Source of the DNA: a bacterium
GTDB taxonomy: Bacteria; Bacillota; Clostridia; Oscillospirales; Oscillospiraceae
Reading direction: 5' to 3'
Length of the DNA stretch: 64,000 nucleotides
Assembly (NCBI GenBank): GCA_004560375.1
Contig: SFVC01000009.1
Span: 1-64,000 of the forward strand
Positions within the stretch are counted from its first letter, which is position 1. Every line of letters begins with the position of its first letter. Made by a program: the position numbers and the translations under genes. A model generated the notes under the pieces. It saw only the letters and a program-made list of their open reading frames with translations. It was not told the DNA's origin and ran no database searches. Shown piece by piece: positions 8,206 through 16,953 of the stretch.

Positions 8206-9051
8206 TCAGTCCACCTCCAATTCCGCCAGCCTGGCCTTCAGCTCGGCCATGGCCTGCCCATACTGCTCGTCGCTGGGGGCCTTGCCGTGCCAGCCCACCT
8301 GATTCTCCATAAAGCTGACCCCTTTGCCCTTGGTGGTTTTCATCAGGATGGCGAAGGGTTTGCCCTTCACCGTCTCGGCCTGGGCGAAGGCCCCCTCCAG
8401 GGCGTCGAAGTCGTGGCCGTCGATCTCCACCGTCTCAAAGCCGAAGGCGGCCAGCTTGTCCAGGATGGGGTAGGAGCTCATGACCTGCTCCACCGGGCCG
8501 TCGATCTGGAGGCCGTTGTTGTCGATGATCACCCGCAGGTTGTCCAGCTTGTAGTGGTGGGCGAACATGAACGCCTCCCACACCTGGCCCTCCTCGATCT
8601 CGCCGTCGCCCAGCAGGGTGTACACCCGGCAGGGGCTGCCCTGGAGCTTGGCCGCCAGGGCCATGCCGCAGGCGGCGGACACCCCCTGGCCCAGGGAGCC
8701 GGTGGACATATCCACGCCGGGGGTGGAGCGCATATTGGGGTGACCCTGGAGGTAGGAGCCGATGTGCCGCAGGGTTTTCAGATCCTCCCAGGGGAAGAAA
8801 CCCCGCAGGGCCAGGGCGGCATACAGTCCCGGGGCGCAGTGGCCCTTGGACAGTACAAAGCGATCCCGGTCGGGTTTGTCCGGCTGGGCGGGGTCGATGT
8901 TCAGCTCCTTGAAATACAGGTAGGTGAACAGGTCGGCGGAGGACAGGCTTCCGCCGGGGTGGCCGGACTTGGCGGCGTAGACGCCCTCAAGGACGCCCAT
9001 CCGCACCTTGCAGGCGTTGATCTCCAGCGCCCTTTTTTCTTTGGCGGTCAT
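8206..9051 (-). CDS. Transketolase, N-terminal subunit
   Basis: A 281-residue thiamine-diphosphate-binding half of a split transketolase. It shows SGHPGGSLSSADLF near residue 26 and the cofactor motif GDGEIEEGQVWEA near 145. The ATG at 9051 (MTAKEKRALE) is preferred because AGAGGGG lies upstream and upstream in-frame codons overlap galM. It is the middle gene of galM / N-subunit / C-subunit, which suggests use of imported or epimerised sugars in pentose metabolism. Confidence 0.95.
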   Translation of the reverse strand: MTAKEKRALEINACKVRMGVLEGVYAAKSGHPGGSLSSADLFTYLYFKELNIDPAQPDKPDRDRFVLSKGHCAPGLYAALALRGFFPWEDLKTLRHIGSYLQGHPNMRSTPGVDMSTGSLGQGVSAACGMALAAKLQGSPCRVYTLLGDGEIEEGQVWEAFMFAHHYKLDNLRVIIDNNGLQIDGPVEQVMSSYPILDKLAAFGFETVEIDGHDFDALEGAFAQAETVKGKPFAILMKTTKGKGVSFMENQVGWHGKAPSDEQYGQAMAELKARLAELEVD

Positions 9052-9068
9052 GTGATCCCCTCTTTCTT

Positions 9069-10127
9069 TCAAAGCCCTTCGGCGCTGTCCGCGATGCCGA
9101 AGCCATAGCTGGTTTTGCTGGTAAACTGCTCCCCGGCCCGCAGCACGCAGGAGGGGAAGGTGGGCTGGTTGGGCGTGTCCGGGAAGAACTGGGTCTCCAG
9201 GCAGAAGCCGTGGCGGTTGCCGTAGACCGCGCCGCCCTTGCCCGCGGGGCAGCCTGCAAGGAAGTTCCCCGTGTAGAACTGCACCCCGGGCAGATCCGTG
9301 ATCACGTCCATGGCGATACCCGTGTCCGGAGACCAGGCCCAGGCGCATCGCCCCCTATGTTGGCCGTGTGTCAACGCCCAGTTGTGATCATAGCCCCCGG
9401 CCAGCTCCAACTGCCGGAAGGGCTCGCTGATCCGCGCCCCGATGGGCCGGGCGATCCGCAGATCCATGGGGGTGCCGTCCACCGGGGCGATCTCCCCGGT
9501 GGGGATGGAGCCGGGCACGGTGGGGGTGTAGTGGGAGGCGTTCAGCTGGATATACTGGCCCTCCACGCTGCCGCTGCTGTGGCCGGACAGGTTGAAGTAG
9601 GTGTGGTTGGTGGGGTTGAACACGGTGTCCCGGTCGCACGCGGCCCGGTACTGGATGGACAGCGTCCCGTCAGATAGGGTATAGGTCACCTGGACAGACA
9701 GGGTGCCGGGGTAGCCCTCCTCCCCGTCGGGGCTGACCAGGGAGAGGATGACGGAGCTGTCCGTCAGCGCCTCCACCGTCCACACCCGCTTGTCGAAGCC
9801 CACCTGCCCCCCGTGGAGGGAGTTGGGCCCGTCATTGGCGTACAGCGGATACTCCACCCCGTTCAGCGTGAACTTCGCCCCGCCGATCCGGTTGGCGTAC
9901 CGCCCGACCAGCGCCCCTATGTACTTGTCCTGGGTCATGTAATCCTCCAGGGTGTCAAAGCCCAGCGCCACGTCCACCGGGTTTCCGTCCCGGTCAGGGA
10001 CAATCAGGGAGCGCACCGCCCCCCCGTAGGTGATGATCCGGCACATCACAGCCCCGTCCCGCAGGGTGATCTGATCCACCTGGGTTCCGTCGGGCATACG
10101 GCCGAAGGCCGTCCTGTTTTCCTCCAT
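9069..10127 (-). CDS. galM: Aldose 1-epimerase (mutarotase)
   Basis: A 352-residue enzyme interconverting alpha and beta anomers of aldoses such as galactose and glucose. The substrate-binding YANRIGGAKF is near residue 75, the catalytic-histidine motif NPTNHTYFNL near 172 and the catalytic-glutamate motif CLETQFFPD near 305. A GGAGGAG ribosome-binding site precedes the ATG at 10127. It is the first gene of a three-gene operon with the split transketolase, read from the promoter at 10239-10267. Confidence 0.95.
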   Translation of the reverse strand: MEENRTAFGRMPDGTQVDQITLRDGAVMCRIITYGGAVRSLIVPDRDGNPVDVALGFDTLEDYMTQDKYIGALVGRYANRIGGAKFTLNGVEYPLYANDGPNSLHGGQVGFDKRVWTVEALTDSSVILSLVSPDGEEGYPGTLSVQVTYTLSDGTLSIQYRAACDRDTVFNPTNHTYFNLSGHSSGSVEGQYIQLNASHYTPTVPGSIPTGEIAPVDGTPMDLRIARPIGARISEPFRQLELAGGYDHNWALTHGQHRGRCAWAWSPDTGIAMDVITDLPGVQFYTGNFLAGCPAGKGGAVYGNRHGFCLETQFFPDTPNQPTFPSCVLRAGEQFTSKTSYGFGIADSAEGL

Positions 10128-10238
10128 AGCTCCTCCGCTCCGCCGGCATACCGGCCCGTTTGATGTCCGCCCCGCGCCCCGCCCCGGCAGGGCCGGAGGC
10201 AAACTCGGCGCAGACGGATAGGAGAACTGCTTGTGGTT

Positions 10239-10267
10239 AGTATAGCATAGTAACCCGATGAAAACAA
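10239..10267 (-). promoter_or_regulatory. sigma-A promoter of galM-transketolase operon
   Basis: On the minus strand TTGTTT (10267-10262) and TATACT (10244-10239) are 17 nt apart. The start of transcription would be about 105 nt before the galM ATG, leaving a moderately long leader. Confidence 0.7.
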
Positions 10268-10335
10268 CCGCAAACCGCTTTTTTTCGCCTGTTTTGTTGA
10301 ATCGCAGGGGCAATCCGGAAATTTCCTTTTTCCCG

Positions 10336-10364
10336 TTGGCATCTCCACGTTTTTTTGATATAAT
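10336..10364 (+). promoter_or_regulatory. sigma-A promoter of DUF1538-PII operon
   Basis: TTGGCA at 10336-10341 and TATAAT at 10359-10364 have a 17-nt spacer. It implies a transcription start near 10371, which rules out start codons at 10258 and 10363 for the downstream gene. Confidence 0.75.
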
Positions 10365-10419
10365 GCAAACCATGATGATCATGCGGGGGGATATCCCTGC
10401 GGGAAAGAAGGTGGGGCGA

Positions 10420-11961
10420 TTGCGCGGCTCCCTCCCAAAATTGAAGGAAAAGCTGCTGGAGGCGCTGAAGGCGGTGCTGCCCATTGTGGGCATCGTGCTG
10501 GCGCTCAGCTTCAGCGCGGCCCCCATCTCCCCCAGCATCCTGCTGTGCTTCCTGCTGGGGGCGGCCATGATCATGGCGGGCATGATGTTCTTCACCCTGG
10601 GGGCGGAGGCCAGCATGACCCCCATGGGGGAGCGGGTGGGCACCGCCGTCACCCGCAGCCGGAAGCTGCCGGTGATCATCCTCATGGGCTTTCTGCTGGG
10701 CTTTCTGATCACCATCTCCGAGCCCGACCTCCAGGTGCTGGCGGGCCAGGTGCCCGCGGTGCCCAACCTGACCCTGATCCTGTCGGTGGCGGCGGGGGTG
10801 GGGGTGTTTCTGGTGGTGGCCCTGCTGCGTATGCTGTTCGGGGTGGCCCTGCCCCCTATGCTGGTGTTTTTCTACGCGATAGTGTTTGTCCTGGCCTTCT
10901 TCGTGCCCCGGGACTTCCTGGCGGTGGCCTTCGACTCCGGCGGCGTCACCACCGGGCCCATGACCGTCCCCTTCATCATGGCCCTGGGCGTGGGCATCTC
11001 CGCCATCCGCAGCGACCGCCACGCCGCGAACGACAGCTTCGGCCTGGTGGCCCTGTGCTCCATCGGGCCCATTTTGGCGGTGCTCATCCTGGGGCTGATC
11101 TTCCGCCCGGAGGACGGGGCCTATACCGCCCCCCTCCTCCCCGAGATCACCGACTCGGTGGAGCTGTGGGCCCTGTTCCGGGGCGGCCTGCCCACCTATA
11201 TGAAGGAGATCGCCCTGTCCCTGCTGCCCATCACCGCCCTGTTCGGGGCGTTCCAGGCGGTGTCCCTGCGGCTGTCCCTGCGGACGCTGAAGAAGATCGG
11301 GGTGGGGCTGGCCTATACCTACATCGGCCTGGTGCTGTTCCTCACCGGGGCCAACGTGGGCTTCATGCCCGCGGGCAACTACCTGGGCCAGGTAATGGCC
11401 TCCCTGGAGTGGCGCTGGGCCATCGTCCCGGTGGGTATGGTCATCGGCTACTTCATCGTCAAGGCGGAGCCCGCCGTCTACGTCCTCAACCGGCAGGTGG
11501 AGGAGATCACCGACGGCGCCATCTCCTCCTCCGCCATGGGGGCCAGCCTGTCCATCGGCGTGGCAGTGTCCATCGGGCTGGCCATGGCCCGGGTGCTGAC
11601 GGGGATTTCCATCCTCTGGTTCCTCATCCCGGGGTACGCCATCGCCATTGTGCTGTCCTTCTTTGTGCCCAAAATTTTCACCGCCATCGCCTTCGACTCC
11701 GGCGGCGTGGCCTCCGGGCCCATGACCGCCGCTTTCCTGCTGCCCTTCGCCCAGGGGGCGTGCGCGGCGGTGGGGGGCAATATCGTCACCGACGCCTTCG
11801 GGGTGGTGGCCATGGTGGCCATGACGCCCCTCATCGCCATCCAGATTTTAGGCATGGTCTATCAGGCCCGGCAGAGGGCCGGGGGCAAGGCGCGGCCCCA
11901 GCCCGTCCCGCCGGTTATGGCCTTTGACCTGCTGGACGACGACGCCATCATCGAATTGTAG
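10420..11961 (+). CDS. DUF1538 polytopic membrane protein
   Basis: An integral membrane protein of about 513 residues with two homologous DUF1538 halves. Each half carries a matching signature: FDSGGVTTGPMT in the first and FDSGGVASGPMT in the second. Each half has several hydrophobic helices, so it looks like an inverted or direct-repeat transporter of unknown substrate. The start is uncertain: TTG 10420 has AAGGTGGGG upstream, while ATGs at 10372-10381 lie almost at the predicted transcription start and lack a ribosome-binding site. The next gene is a PII-like protein, a pairing I recall as common and which suggests that PII-like signalling gates transport. Confidence 0.85.
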   Translation: MRGSLPKLKEKLLEALKAVLPIVGIVLALSFSAAPISPSILLCFLLGAAMIMAGMMFFTLGAEASMTPMGERVGTAVTRSRKLPVIILMGFLLGFLITISEPDLQVLAGQVPAVPNLTLILSVAAGVGVFLVVALLRMLFGVALPPMLVFFYAIVFVLAFFVPRDFLAVAFDSGGVTTGPMTVPFIMALGVGISAIRSDRHAANDSFGLVALCSIGPILAVLILGLIFRPEDGAYTAPLLPEITDSVELWALFRGGLPTYMKEIALSLLPITALFGAFQAVSLRLSLRTLKKIGVGLAYTYIGLVLFLTGANVGFMPAGNYLGQVMASLEWRWAIVPVGMVIGYFIVKAEPAVYVLNRQVEEITDGAISSSAMGASLSIGVAVSIGLAMARVLTGISILWFLIPGYAIAIVLSFFVPKIFTAIAFDSGGVASGPMTAAFLLPFAQGACAAVGGNIVTDAFGVVAMVAMTPLIAIQILGMVYQARQRAGGKARPQPVPPVMAFDLLDDDAIIEL

Positions 11962-11993
11962 GGGATGCTTCTGCGGTTAGGGGGAATTTTATT

Positions 11994-12698
11994 TTGAACG
12001 AGTTATACCTCATGGCGGCCATCACCGAGCGGGCCCGGGCCCGGCAGTTCGTGGAGCTGTTCAAGCGGCACAACGTCGCCGTCACCCTCAGCACCCTGGG
12101 GGCGGGGACGGCGCGCAGCGAGCTGCTGGACTATTTCGGCCTGGAGAAGACGGAGAAGGTGGTCACCTTTTCCGTGGTCACCCGCTCCACCTGGCGCTCG
12201 GTGAAGCAGGCCATGCAGCGGGAGCTGAACATCGACGTGCCCGGCACGGGCATCGCCTTCATCATCCCCCTGAGCAGCATCGGGGGGAAAAAACCTCTGG
12301 CCTTCCTCACCGAAGGCCAGGATTTTGAAGCGGGGGAGGAATCTGCCTTGAAGGACACCAAATACGAGCTGCTGGTGGTCATCGCCAACCAGGGGTACAC
12401 GGAGCTCATCATGGACGCCGCCCGGGAGGAGCAGGCGGGGGGCGGCACCGTCCTCCACGCCAAGGGCACCGGCATGGAGAAGGCGGAGAAATTCCTGGGC
12501 TTCTCCCTGGTGAACGAGAAGGAGATGGTGTTCATCGTGGTGAAAACCGCCACCAAGAACCGGATTATGCGCTCCATCATGGACAAGGCGGGGCTGAACA
12601 GCAAGGCCCAGTCCATCGTGTTCTCCCTGCCTGTCACCGGCACCGCCGGGATGCGGCTGCTGGAGCTGGCGGGGGACGAGACGGACGAGGAGGAATGA
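11994..12698 (+). CDS. Tandem PII-like nitrogen-regulator-family protein
   Basis: A 234-residue protein with two PII-like halves. Residues 1-105 and about 122-225 share the same order of hydrophobic strands, a Gly-rich turn (GAGTARSE and KGTGMEKAE) and an EK..V..VV strand. Classic PII proteins are single-domain trimers that bind ATP/ADP and control transport; the duplication here would give a different oligomer. The start is TTG 11994, with TAGGGGGA upstream. It lies 32 nt after the DUF1538 transporter gene, so the transporter is its likely partner. The ligand is unknown. Confidence 0.8.
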   Translation: MNELYLMAAITERARARQFVELFKRHNVAVTLSTLGAGTARSELLDYFGLEKTEKVVTFSVVTRSTWRSVKQAMQRELNIDVPGTGIAFIIPLSSIGGKKPLAFLTEGQDFEAGEESALKDTKYELLVVIANQGYTELIMDAAREEQAGGGTVLHAKGTGMEKAEKFLGFSLVNEKEMVFIVVKTATKNRIMRSIMDKAGLNSKAQSIVFSLPVTGTAGMRLLELAGDETDEEE

Positions 12699-12702
12699 CG
12701 GG

Positions 12703-13110
12703 TTGAACCGAGAAAAAAGCTGCGGAGCGGTTATCTTCCGCGAAAATAATACGGAACGTGATTATCTGATCCTCACCAGCACCCTGGGCCACACCACCCT
12801 GTGCAAGGGCCACGTGGAGGGGGAGGAGACGGAGCACGAGACCGCCGTCCGGGAGATCCGGGAGGAGACGGGGCTGGCGGTGGACTTTGTGGACGGCTTC
12901 CGGGAGGTCATCACCTACGCCCCCAAGCCGGGGGTCACCAAGGACGTGGTGTTCTTCCTGGCCCGGCTGCGGGCCGGGGAGCCGGTCTGCCAGCCCGAGG
13001 AGGTGGCGGCCATCCGTTTCCTGCCTCTCGACGAGGCGCTGGCGGCGCTGACCCACGACTCCGACCGGGACACCCTGCGGAAGGCCCACGCCTTTCTGGA
13101 GGGGCGCTGA
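12703..13110 (+). CDS. Nudix hydrolase
   Basis: A 135-residue Nudix hydrolase with a complete Nudix box at about residues 36-58: Gly, five residues, Glu, seven residues, then REIREETGL. The N-terminus (SCGAVIF) and overall size resemble diadenosine tetraphosphatase-type members that cleave dinucleoside polyphosphates, but the substrate cannot be fixed from sequence. The start is TTG 12703, 4 nt after the PII-like gene, so it belongs to the same transcript. The next gene starts 3 nt after its stop. Confidence 0.9.
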   Translation: MNREKSCGAVIFRENNTERDYLILTSTLGHTTLCKGHVEGEETEHETAVREIREETGLAVDFVDGFREVITYAPKPGVTKDVVFFLARLRAGEPVCQPEEVAAIRFLPLDEALAALTHDSDRDTLRKAHAFLEGR

Positions 13111-13113
13111 GCC

Positions 13114-14481
13114 ATGCCCGCCCCGCTGTATGACGCGCTGCGGGCGCTGGCGGACAGCCGTCCCCTGCGGCTGGATATGCCCGGGCACCACGGCCAGCCC
13201 CTGCCGGGGGGCCTCCCCTGGCCGTCCGGCATTGATTTCACCGAGAACGGTGCAACCGGGGATCTGTTCGGGGAGGAGCCGGACGAGATCCAGGAGGCGG
13301 AGCGCCTCTGGGCGGAACGGCTGGGCTTTGACGCCTGCCTGTTCCTCACCGGCGGATCCACCCAAGGCATTCACACCGGGCTGGCCCTGCTGGCCGGGGC
13401 GGGCGGAGCCGCGGCCATCGACCGGGGCAGCCACCGCTCCGTCTACCACGCCCTGGCCCTGCTGGATCTGACCCCCGCGTTCCTGTCCCGGCCCTGGCTG
13501 GCGGGGGAGGGGGTCACCGGGCCCATCCCGCCCGAGACGGTGGAGGAGACGCTGAACGCCCGCCCGGACATTAAAACGGTTTGTATCACCTCACCCACCT
13601 ATTACGGCGTGTTGTCGGACATCCCCGCCATCGCTGCGGTGTGCCACGCCCACGGGGCCAAACTGATGGTGGACGGGGCCCACGGGGCCCATCTGCCCTT
13701 TTTAGGGTACGAGGGCTACCGGGCGGCGGACGTGGTGGTGATGTCCGCCCACAAGACCCTCCCCGCGCCGGGGCAGGCCGCCCTGCTCTTTGCCAAGGGC
13801 TTCCCCCTGTCCGAACTCCAGCGGTGGGGGGCGGTGTACGGCACCTCGTCCCCGTCCTATGTCCTCATGGCGGCGCTGGACGGGGTGCGGGACTACATGG
13901 AGGGGGAGGGCGGGGCCCGCTACCGGGAAACCGCCCGGCTTGTGGAGGAGCTGCGGGGCCGCTGGCCCGCCCTGCGGGAGCGGGACGGCCTGGCTCTGGA
14001 TCCCGCCCGCCTCGTCCTCACCAGCCCGGACGGCTTCGCCCTGGGGTCGGCCCTGCGGGCCCGGGGGGCCTACCCCGAGATGGCGGACGCCGGCCATGTG
14101 GTGTCTATCCTCACCTGCGCCGACGGCCCCGGGCAGTTCGCCCGGCTGGAGCGGCTTTTGGGGGAGACCGGGCCCACCGGCCCCTGCGCCTCCATCCAGC
14201 CCCCGCCGGAGGCGCCGGAGGCCGTCCTCACCCCCCGGCAGGCCCTGTTCGCTCCCCGGGTGCGCCTGCCGCTGGCGGACTGCGCGGGGCAGATCGCCGC
14301 GGGGCAGATCGCGCCCTATCCCCCCGGTGTGCCCGTCATCGCCCCCGGGGAGCGGATCGAAAAAAAACATCTGGCCTATTTGCGGGAAATAGGCTATAAT
14401 AAGGACAGGACAGACATCATCGCGGAGGGACGCGATGGAGAGGGAGGCCCAGGCCATGAAGCTGATCATCGCCATCATTAA
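13114..14481 (+). CDS. PLP-dependent Orn/Lys/Arg decarboxylase-family protein (YaaO-like)
   Basis: A 455-residue fold-type I PLP enzyme. The N-terminus MPGHHG (near residue 22) and GSTQGIH (near 88) are typical of the decarboxylase family. The aspartate of VDGAHGAH (near 188) and the lysine of SAHKTLPAPGQ (near 212) should bind PLP. It is shorter than biosynthetic arginine decarboxylase and resembles Bacillus YaaO. The gene order yaaO, darA, holB, ricT matches the Bacillus locus, with tmk and yaaR absent here. Substrate unknown. Confidence 0.88.
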   Translation: MPAPLYDALRALADSRPLRLDMPGHHGQPLPGGLPWPSGIDFTENGATGDLFGEEPDEIQEAERLWAERLGFDACLFLTGGSTQGIHTGLALLAGAGGAAAIDRGSHRSVYHALALLDLTPAFLSRPWLAGEGVTGPIPPETVEETLNARPDIKTVCITSPTYYGVLSDIPAIAAVCHAHGAKLMVDGAHGAHLPFLGYEGYRAADVVVMSAHKTLPAPGQAALLFAKGFPLSELQRWGAVYGTSSPSYVLMAALDGVRDYMEGEGGARYRETARLVEELRGRWPALRERDGLALDPARLVLTSPDGFALGSALRARGAYPEMADAGHVVSILTCADGPGQFARLERLLGETGPTGPCASIQPPPEAPEAVLTPRQALFAPRVRLPLADCAGQIAAGQIAPYPPGVPVIAPGERIEKKHLAYLREIGYNKDRTDIIAEGRDGEGGPGHEADHRHH

Positions 14482-14779
14482 CTACGACGACGCCAACGCC
14501 GTCACCCAGAACCTGTCCAGGAACGGGTTCTCCTCCACCCGGCTGTCCACCACCGGCGGCTTTCTGCTGGCGGGGAACGTCACCCTGCTCACCGGGGTGC
14601 AGGACGACCAGGTGCAGCAGGCCATCGACCTCATCCGGGAGTGTTCCCACAGCCGGAAGCAGATGGTGCCCGCCCTCACCGAGATGAGCTACGGCTTCAT
14701 GCCCGTCATGCCGGTGGAGGTCACTGTGGGCGGGGCCACCGTGTTCGTGGTGGACGTGGAGCGGTTCGAGCGGCTATGA
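14456..14779 (+). CDS. darA: Cyclic-di-AMP receptor DarA (PstA/YaaQ family)
   Basis: A 107-residue PII-like protein with the family start MKLIIAIINYDDA and the Gly-rich segment STTGGFLLAGNVTLLTGV, spanning nearly the whole PF06153 length. Homologues bind cyclic di-AMP as trimers; the downstream target is not settled. ATG 14456 fits the family N-terminus, though ATG 14435 (GGAGGG upstream) would add seven residues. The gene overlaps the end of the yaaO-like gene by 26 nt and its stop overlaps the holB start as ATGA. Confidence 0.92.
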   Translation: MKLIIAIINYDDANAVTQNLSRNGFSSTRLSTTGGFLLAGNVTLLTGVQDDQVQQAIDLIRECSHSRKQMVPALTEMSYGFMPVMPVEVTVGGATVFVVDVERFERL

Positions 14780-15522
14780 TAACACTTCCCGATCCCCTGT
14801 CCCACGCCTACCTGATCACCGGGGGGAGCGGGGACAGCAGGGCCGCTTTGCTGAACCGGCTGGCGGCGGCCTACCTGTGCGAGGGGGAGAAGCCCCCCTG
14901 CGGCCAGTGCCGCGCCTGCCGGAAGGTGGGAAAAAACGCCCACCCCGACCTGTCCCGCACCGCGCCGCCCCCGGACAAGGCGGAGATCACGGTGGAGCAG
15001 ATCCGATCCCTGCGTGCGGACGCCTACGTCCGCCCCAACGAGGGAAAGCGGAAGGTGTACGTGGTCAGCCCGGCGGACGCCATGAACCCCGCCGCCCAGA
15101 ACGCCCTGCTGAAGGTGCTGGAGGAGGGGCCCGCCTACGCCGCCTTCCTGCTGGACACGGACAGGCCCGGGAAGCTGCTGGACACGGTGCGCTCCCGCTG
15201 CGAGCTGCTGGCCCTGCCGCGGTCGAAGGATCCCATCGACCCCGAGCTGCTGGCCCGGGCAGAGGAGCTGGCGTCGCTGCTGCTGGGCGGGGACGAGCTG
15301 GCCTGCGCCCGGGCCCTGGTGGAGCTGGAGCTGTCCAAGCCCCGTGCGGAGGAGCTGTCCGCCCTGCTGGGGGAGACGGAGCGCGCCGTCTCCCGGCGGC
15401 TGGCCCAGGATCCCCGGCGGGGGGCGAGGGTTTTGCAGGCCCTGAAAACCGCCCGGGAAAACGCGGTGTACCGCCCCGGCACGGGGCACACCCTGGGGCA
15501 GATCCTCACCCGGATCTTCTGA
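14776..15522 (+). CDS. holB: DNA polymerase III subunit delta prime
   Basis: A 248-residue clamp-loader subunit. A degenerate P-loop (TGGSGDSRAAL) near residue 15 is normal for delta prime, which does not hydrolyse ATP. A zinc module (CGQCRACRK) lies near residue 41, and the family block NPAAQNALLKVLEEGP near 103. It is on the short side because the C-terminal collar domain is compact. It starts at 14776 through an ATGA overlap with darA, so translation is coupled. Confidence 0.92.
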   Translation: MITLPDPLSHAYLITGGSGDSRAALLNRLAAAYLCEGEKPPCGQCRACRKVGKNAHPDLSRTAPPPDKAEITVEQIRSLRADAYVRPNEGKRKVYVVSPADAMNPAAQNALLKVLEEGPAYAAFLLDTDRPGKLLDTVRSRCELLALPRSKDPIDPELLARAEELASLLLGGDELACARALVELELSKPRAEELSALLGETERAVSRRLAQDPRRGARVLQALKTARENAVYRPGTGHTLGQILTRIF

Positions 15523-15561
15523 CGCCCCGGCAGATATTTTTCATACACGGAGGATACCCTT

Positions 15562-16770
15562 ATGACAGAGATCATCAGCGTCCGGTTCCGGCCGGGCGGC
15601 AAGCAATATTATTTCGACCCTATGGGTCTCACTGTGGCCGAGGGCCAGGGCGTGATTGTGGAGACGGGCAAGGGCCTGGAATACGGCACCTGCGTGCGCC
15701 GCAACGCCCAGGTGGAGGACGAATCGGTGGTGCAGCCCCTGCGCCCGGTGGTGCGGCTGGCCACCGAGAAGGATGAAAAGCAGGTGCGGGACAACCGGGG
15801 CCGGGAGAAGGAGGCCCTGCGGATCTGTCAGCAGCTGGTGGAGCGCCACGGGCTGGACATGAAGCTGGTGCAGGTGGAGTACAGCTTTGACGGCGGCAAG
15901 ATCATCTTCTTCTTCACCTCCGACGGGCGGGTGGACTTCCGGGCCCTGGTGAAGGATCTGGCGGGCATCTTCCGGGCCCGCATCGAGCTGCGGCAGATCG
16001 GCGTGCGGGACGAGGCCAGGATGCTGGGGGGCTTTGGCATCTGCGGCAAGCCCTTCTGCTGCTCCCAGTTCCTCAACGAGTTCCAGCCCGTGTCCATCAA
16101 GATGGCCAAGACCCAGAACCTCTCGCTGAACCCCACCAAGATCTCGGGCACCTGCGGGCGGCTGATGTGCTGCCTGAAGTACGAGCAGGGGGCCTATGAG
16201 GACGCGGTGAAGCGGTGCCCCAAGCAGGAGTCCTTTGTGGAGTGCCCCGACGGGGCGGGGACGGTGTCCGCCGTCAACGTGCTGAAGGAGCAGGTGAAGG
16301 TGCGCCTGGAGGACGCCACCGACCAGCCCCCCAAGCCCTATCTCACCAGCGAGATCCGGGTGGTGCGCTCCGGCAAGGGCAAGCGGCCCGAGGGCTATAT
16401 CGCCCCCCCCAGAGCGGAGCTGGAGCAGCTGCGTACCGAGGAGGGGGAGCGCATCCGCTCCGGACGGAAAGCGGGGGAGAGCCCCGCCGACCTGGGGGAG
16501 GTGCTGGATCGCTACCTGGGGGACGGCAGCCAGCGGCAGCCCGGCGGGCAGCGCCCCGGTGGCCGCAGGAGCCGGAGCGGCGGCCAAGGCCAGCCCCAGC
16601 CCAAGGCTCAGCAGCCCAAGCAGGCCCAGCCCCACCAGAAGTCCTCGCCCAAGAAGGAGGCCCAGCCCGGAGAGGCCAAGAGCGGCCAGCCCCAGGGGCA
16701 AAACCACAAGCGCCGCTACCGTCCCCACCACCGGCGCAAATCCGGAGGCGGGCAGGGCGGACAACAATAG
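15562..16770 (+). CDS. ricT: RicT/YaaT PSP1-domain protein
   Basis: A 402-residue PSP1-family protein. Homologues form the RicA-RicF-RicT complex that carries iron-sulfur clusters, stimulates RNase Y-dependent mRNA processing and promotes Spo0A phosphorylation. Conserved cysteines occur in GFGICGKPFCCSQF and SGTCGRLMCCLKYE (about residues 155-210). A striking tail of about 85 residues after residue 315 is rich in Gln, Pro, Gly, Lys and Arg and likely disordered; it could bind RNA. It lies 39 nt after holB and ends at a strong terminator. Confidence 0.93.
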   Translation: MTEIISVRFRPGGKQYYFDPMGLTVAEGQGVIVETGKGLEYGTCVRRNAQVEDESVVQPLRPVVRLATEKDEKQVRDNRGREKEALRICQQLVERHGLDMKLVQVEYSFDGGKIIFFFTSDGRVDFRALVKDLAGIFRARIELRQIGVRDEARMLGGFGICGKPFCCSQFLNEFQPVSIKMAKTQNLSLNPTKISGTCGRLMCCLKYEQGAYEDAVKRCPKQESFVECPDGAGTVSAVNVLKEQVKVRLEDATDQPPKPYLTSEIRVVRSGKGKRPEGYIAPPRAELEQLRTEEGERIRSGRKAGESPADLGEVLDRYLGDGSQRQPGGQRPGGRRSRSGGQGQPQPKAQQPKQAQPHQKSSPKKEAQPGEAKSGQPQGQNHKRRYRPHHRRKSGGGQGGQQ

Positions 16771-16777
16771 AAGAACA

Positions 16778-16805
16778 GCCCCCGGCAGAGTGCCGGGGGC
16801 CTTTG
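16778..16805 (+). terminator. Terminator after ricT
   Basis: A perfect 10-bp GC-rich stem (16778-16787 with 16791-16800) and 3-nt loop are followed by CTTTG. It ends the operon that may begin at 10336. Confidence 0.75.
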
Positions 16806-16851
16806 TGCTCTCAGCCTTTCCCCTTATAGAGGGGAACGGACTTTTGCAGGT

Positions 16852-16894
16852 TTTTCCGGAAAATGCAACCATTTTCCCAGGCCGTGGGTATTAT
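16852..16894 (+). promoter_or_regulatory. Candidate regulatory region of the ECF sigma-serpin operon
   Basis: A perfect 12-bp palindrome, TTTTCCGGAAAA, lies at 16852-16863. It is followed by GCAACC at about 16865-16870, which resembles the AAC-containing -35 boxes of ECF promoters, and TATTAT at 16889-16894. There is no good TTGACA-type -35, which would fit autoregulation by the ECF factor, but this is speculative. Confidence 0.35.
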
Positions 16895-16953
16895 AAGTGA
16901 CAGCAAACATACGCGCCGCGGCCGGGGTGCGTATGGGGAAAGGAGGCGTGTCC

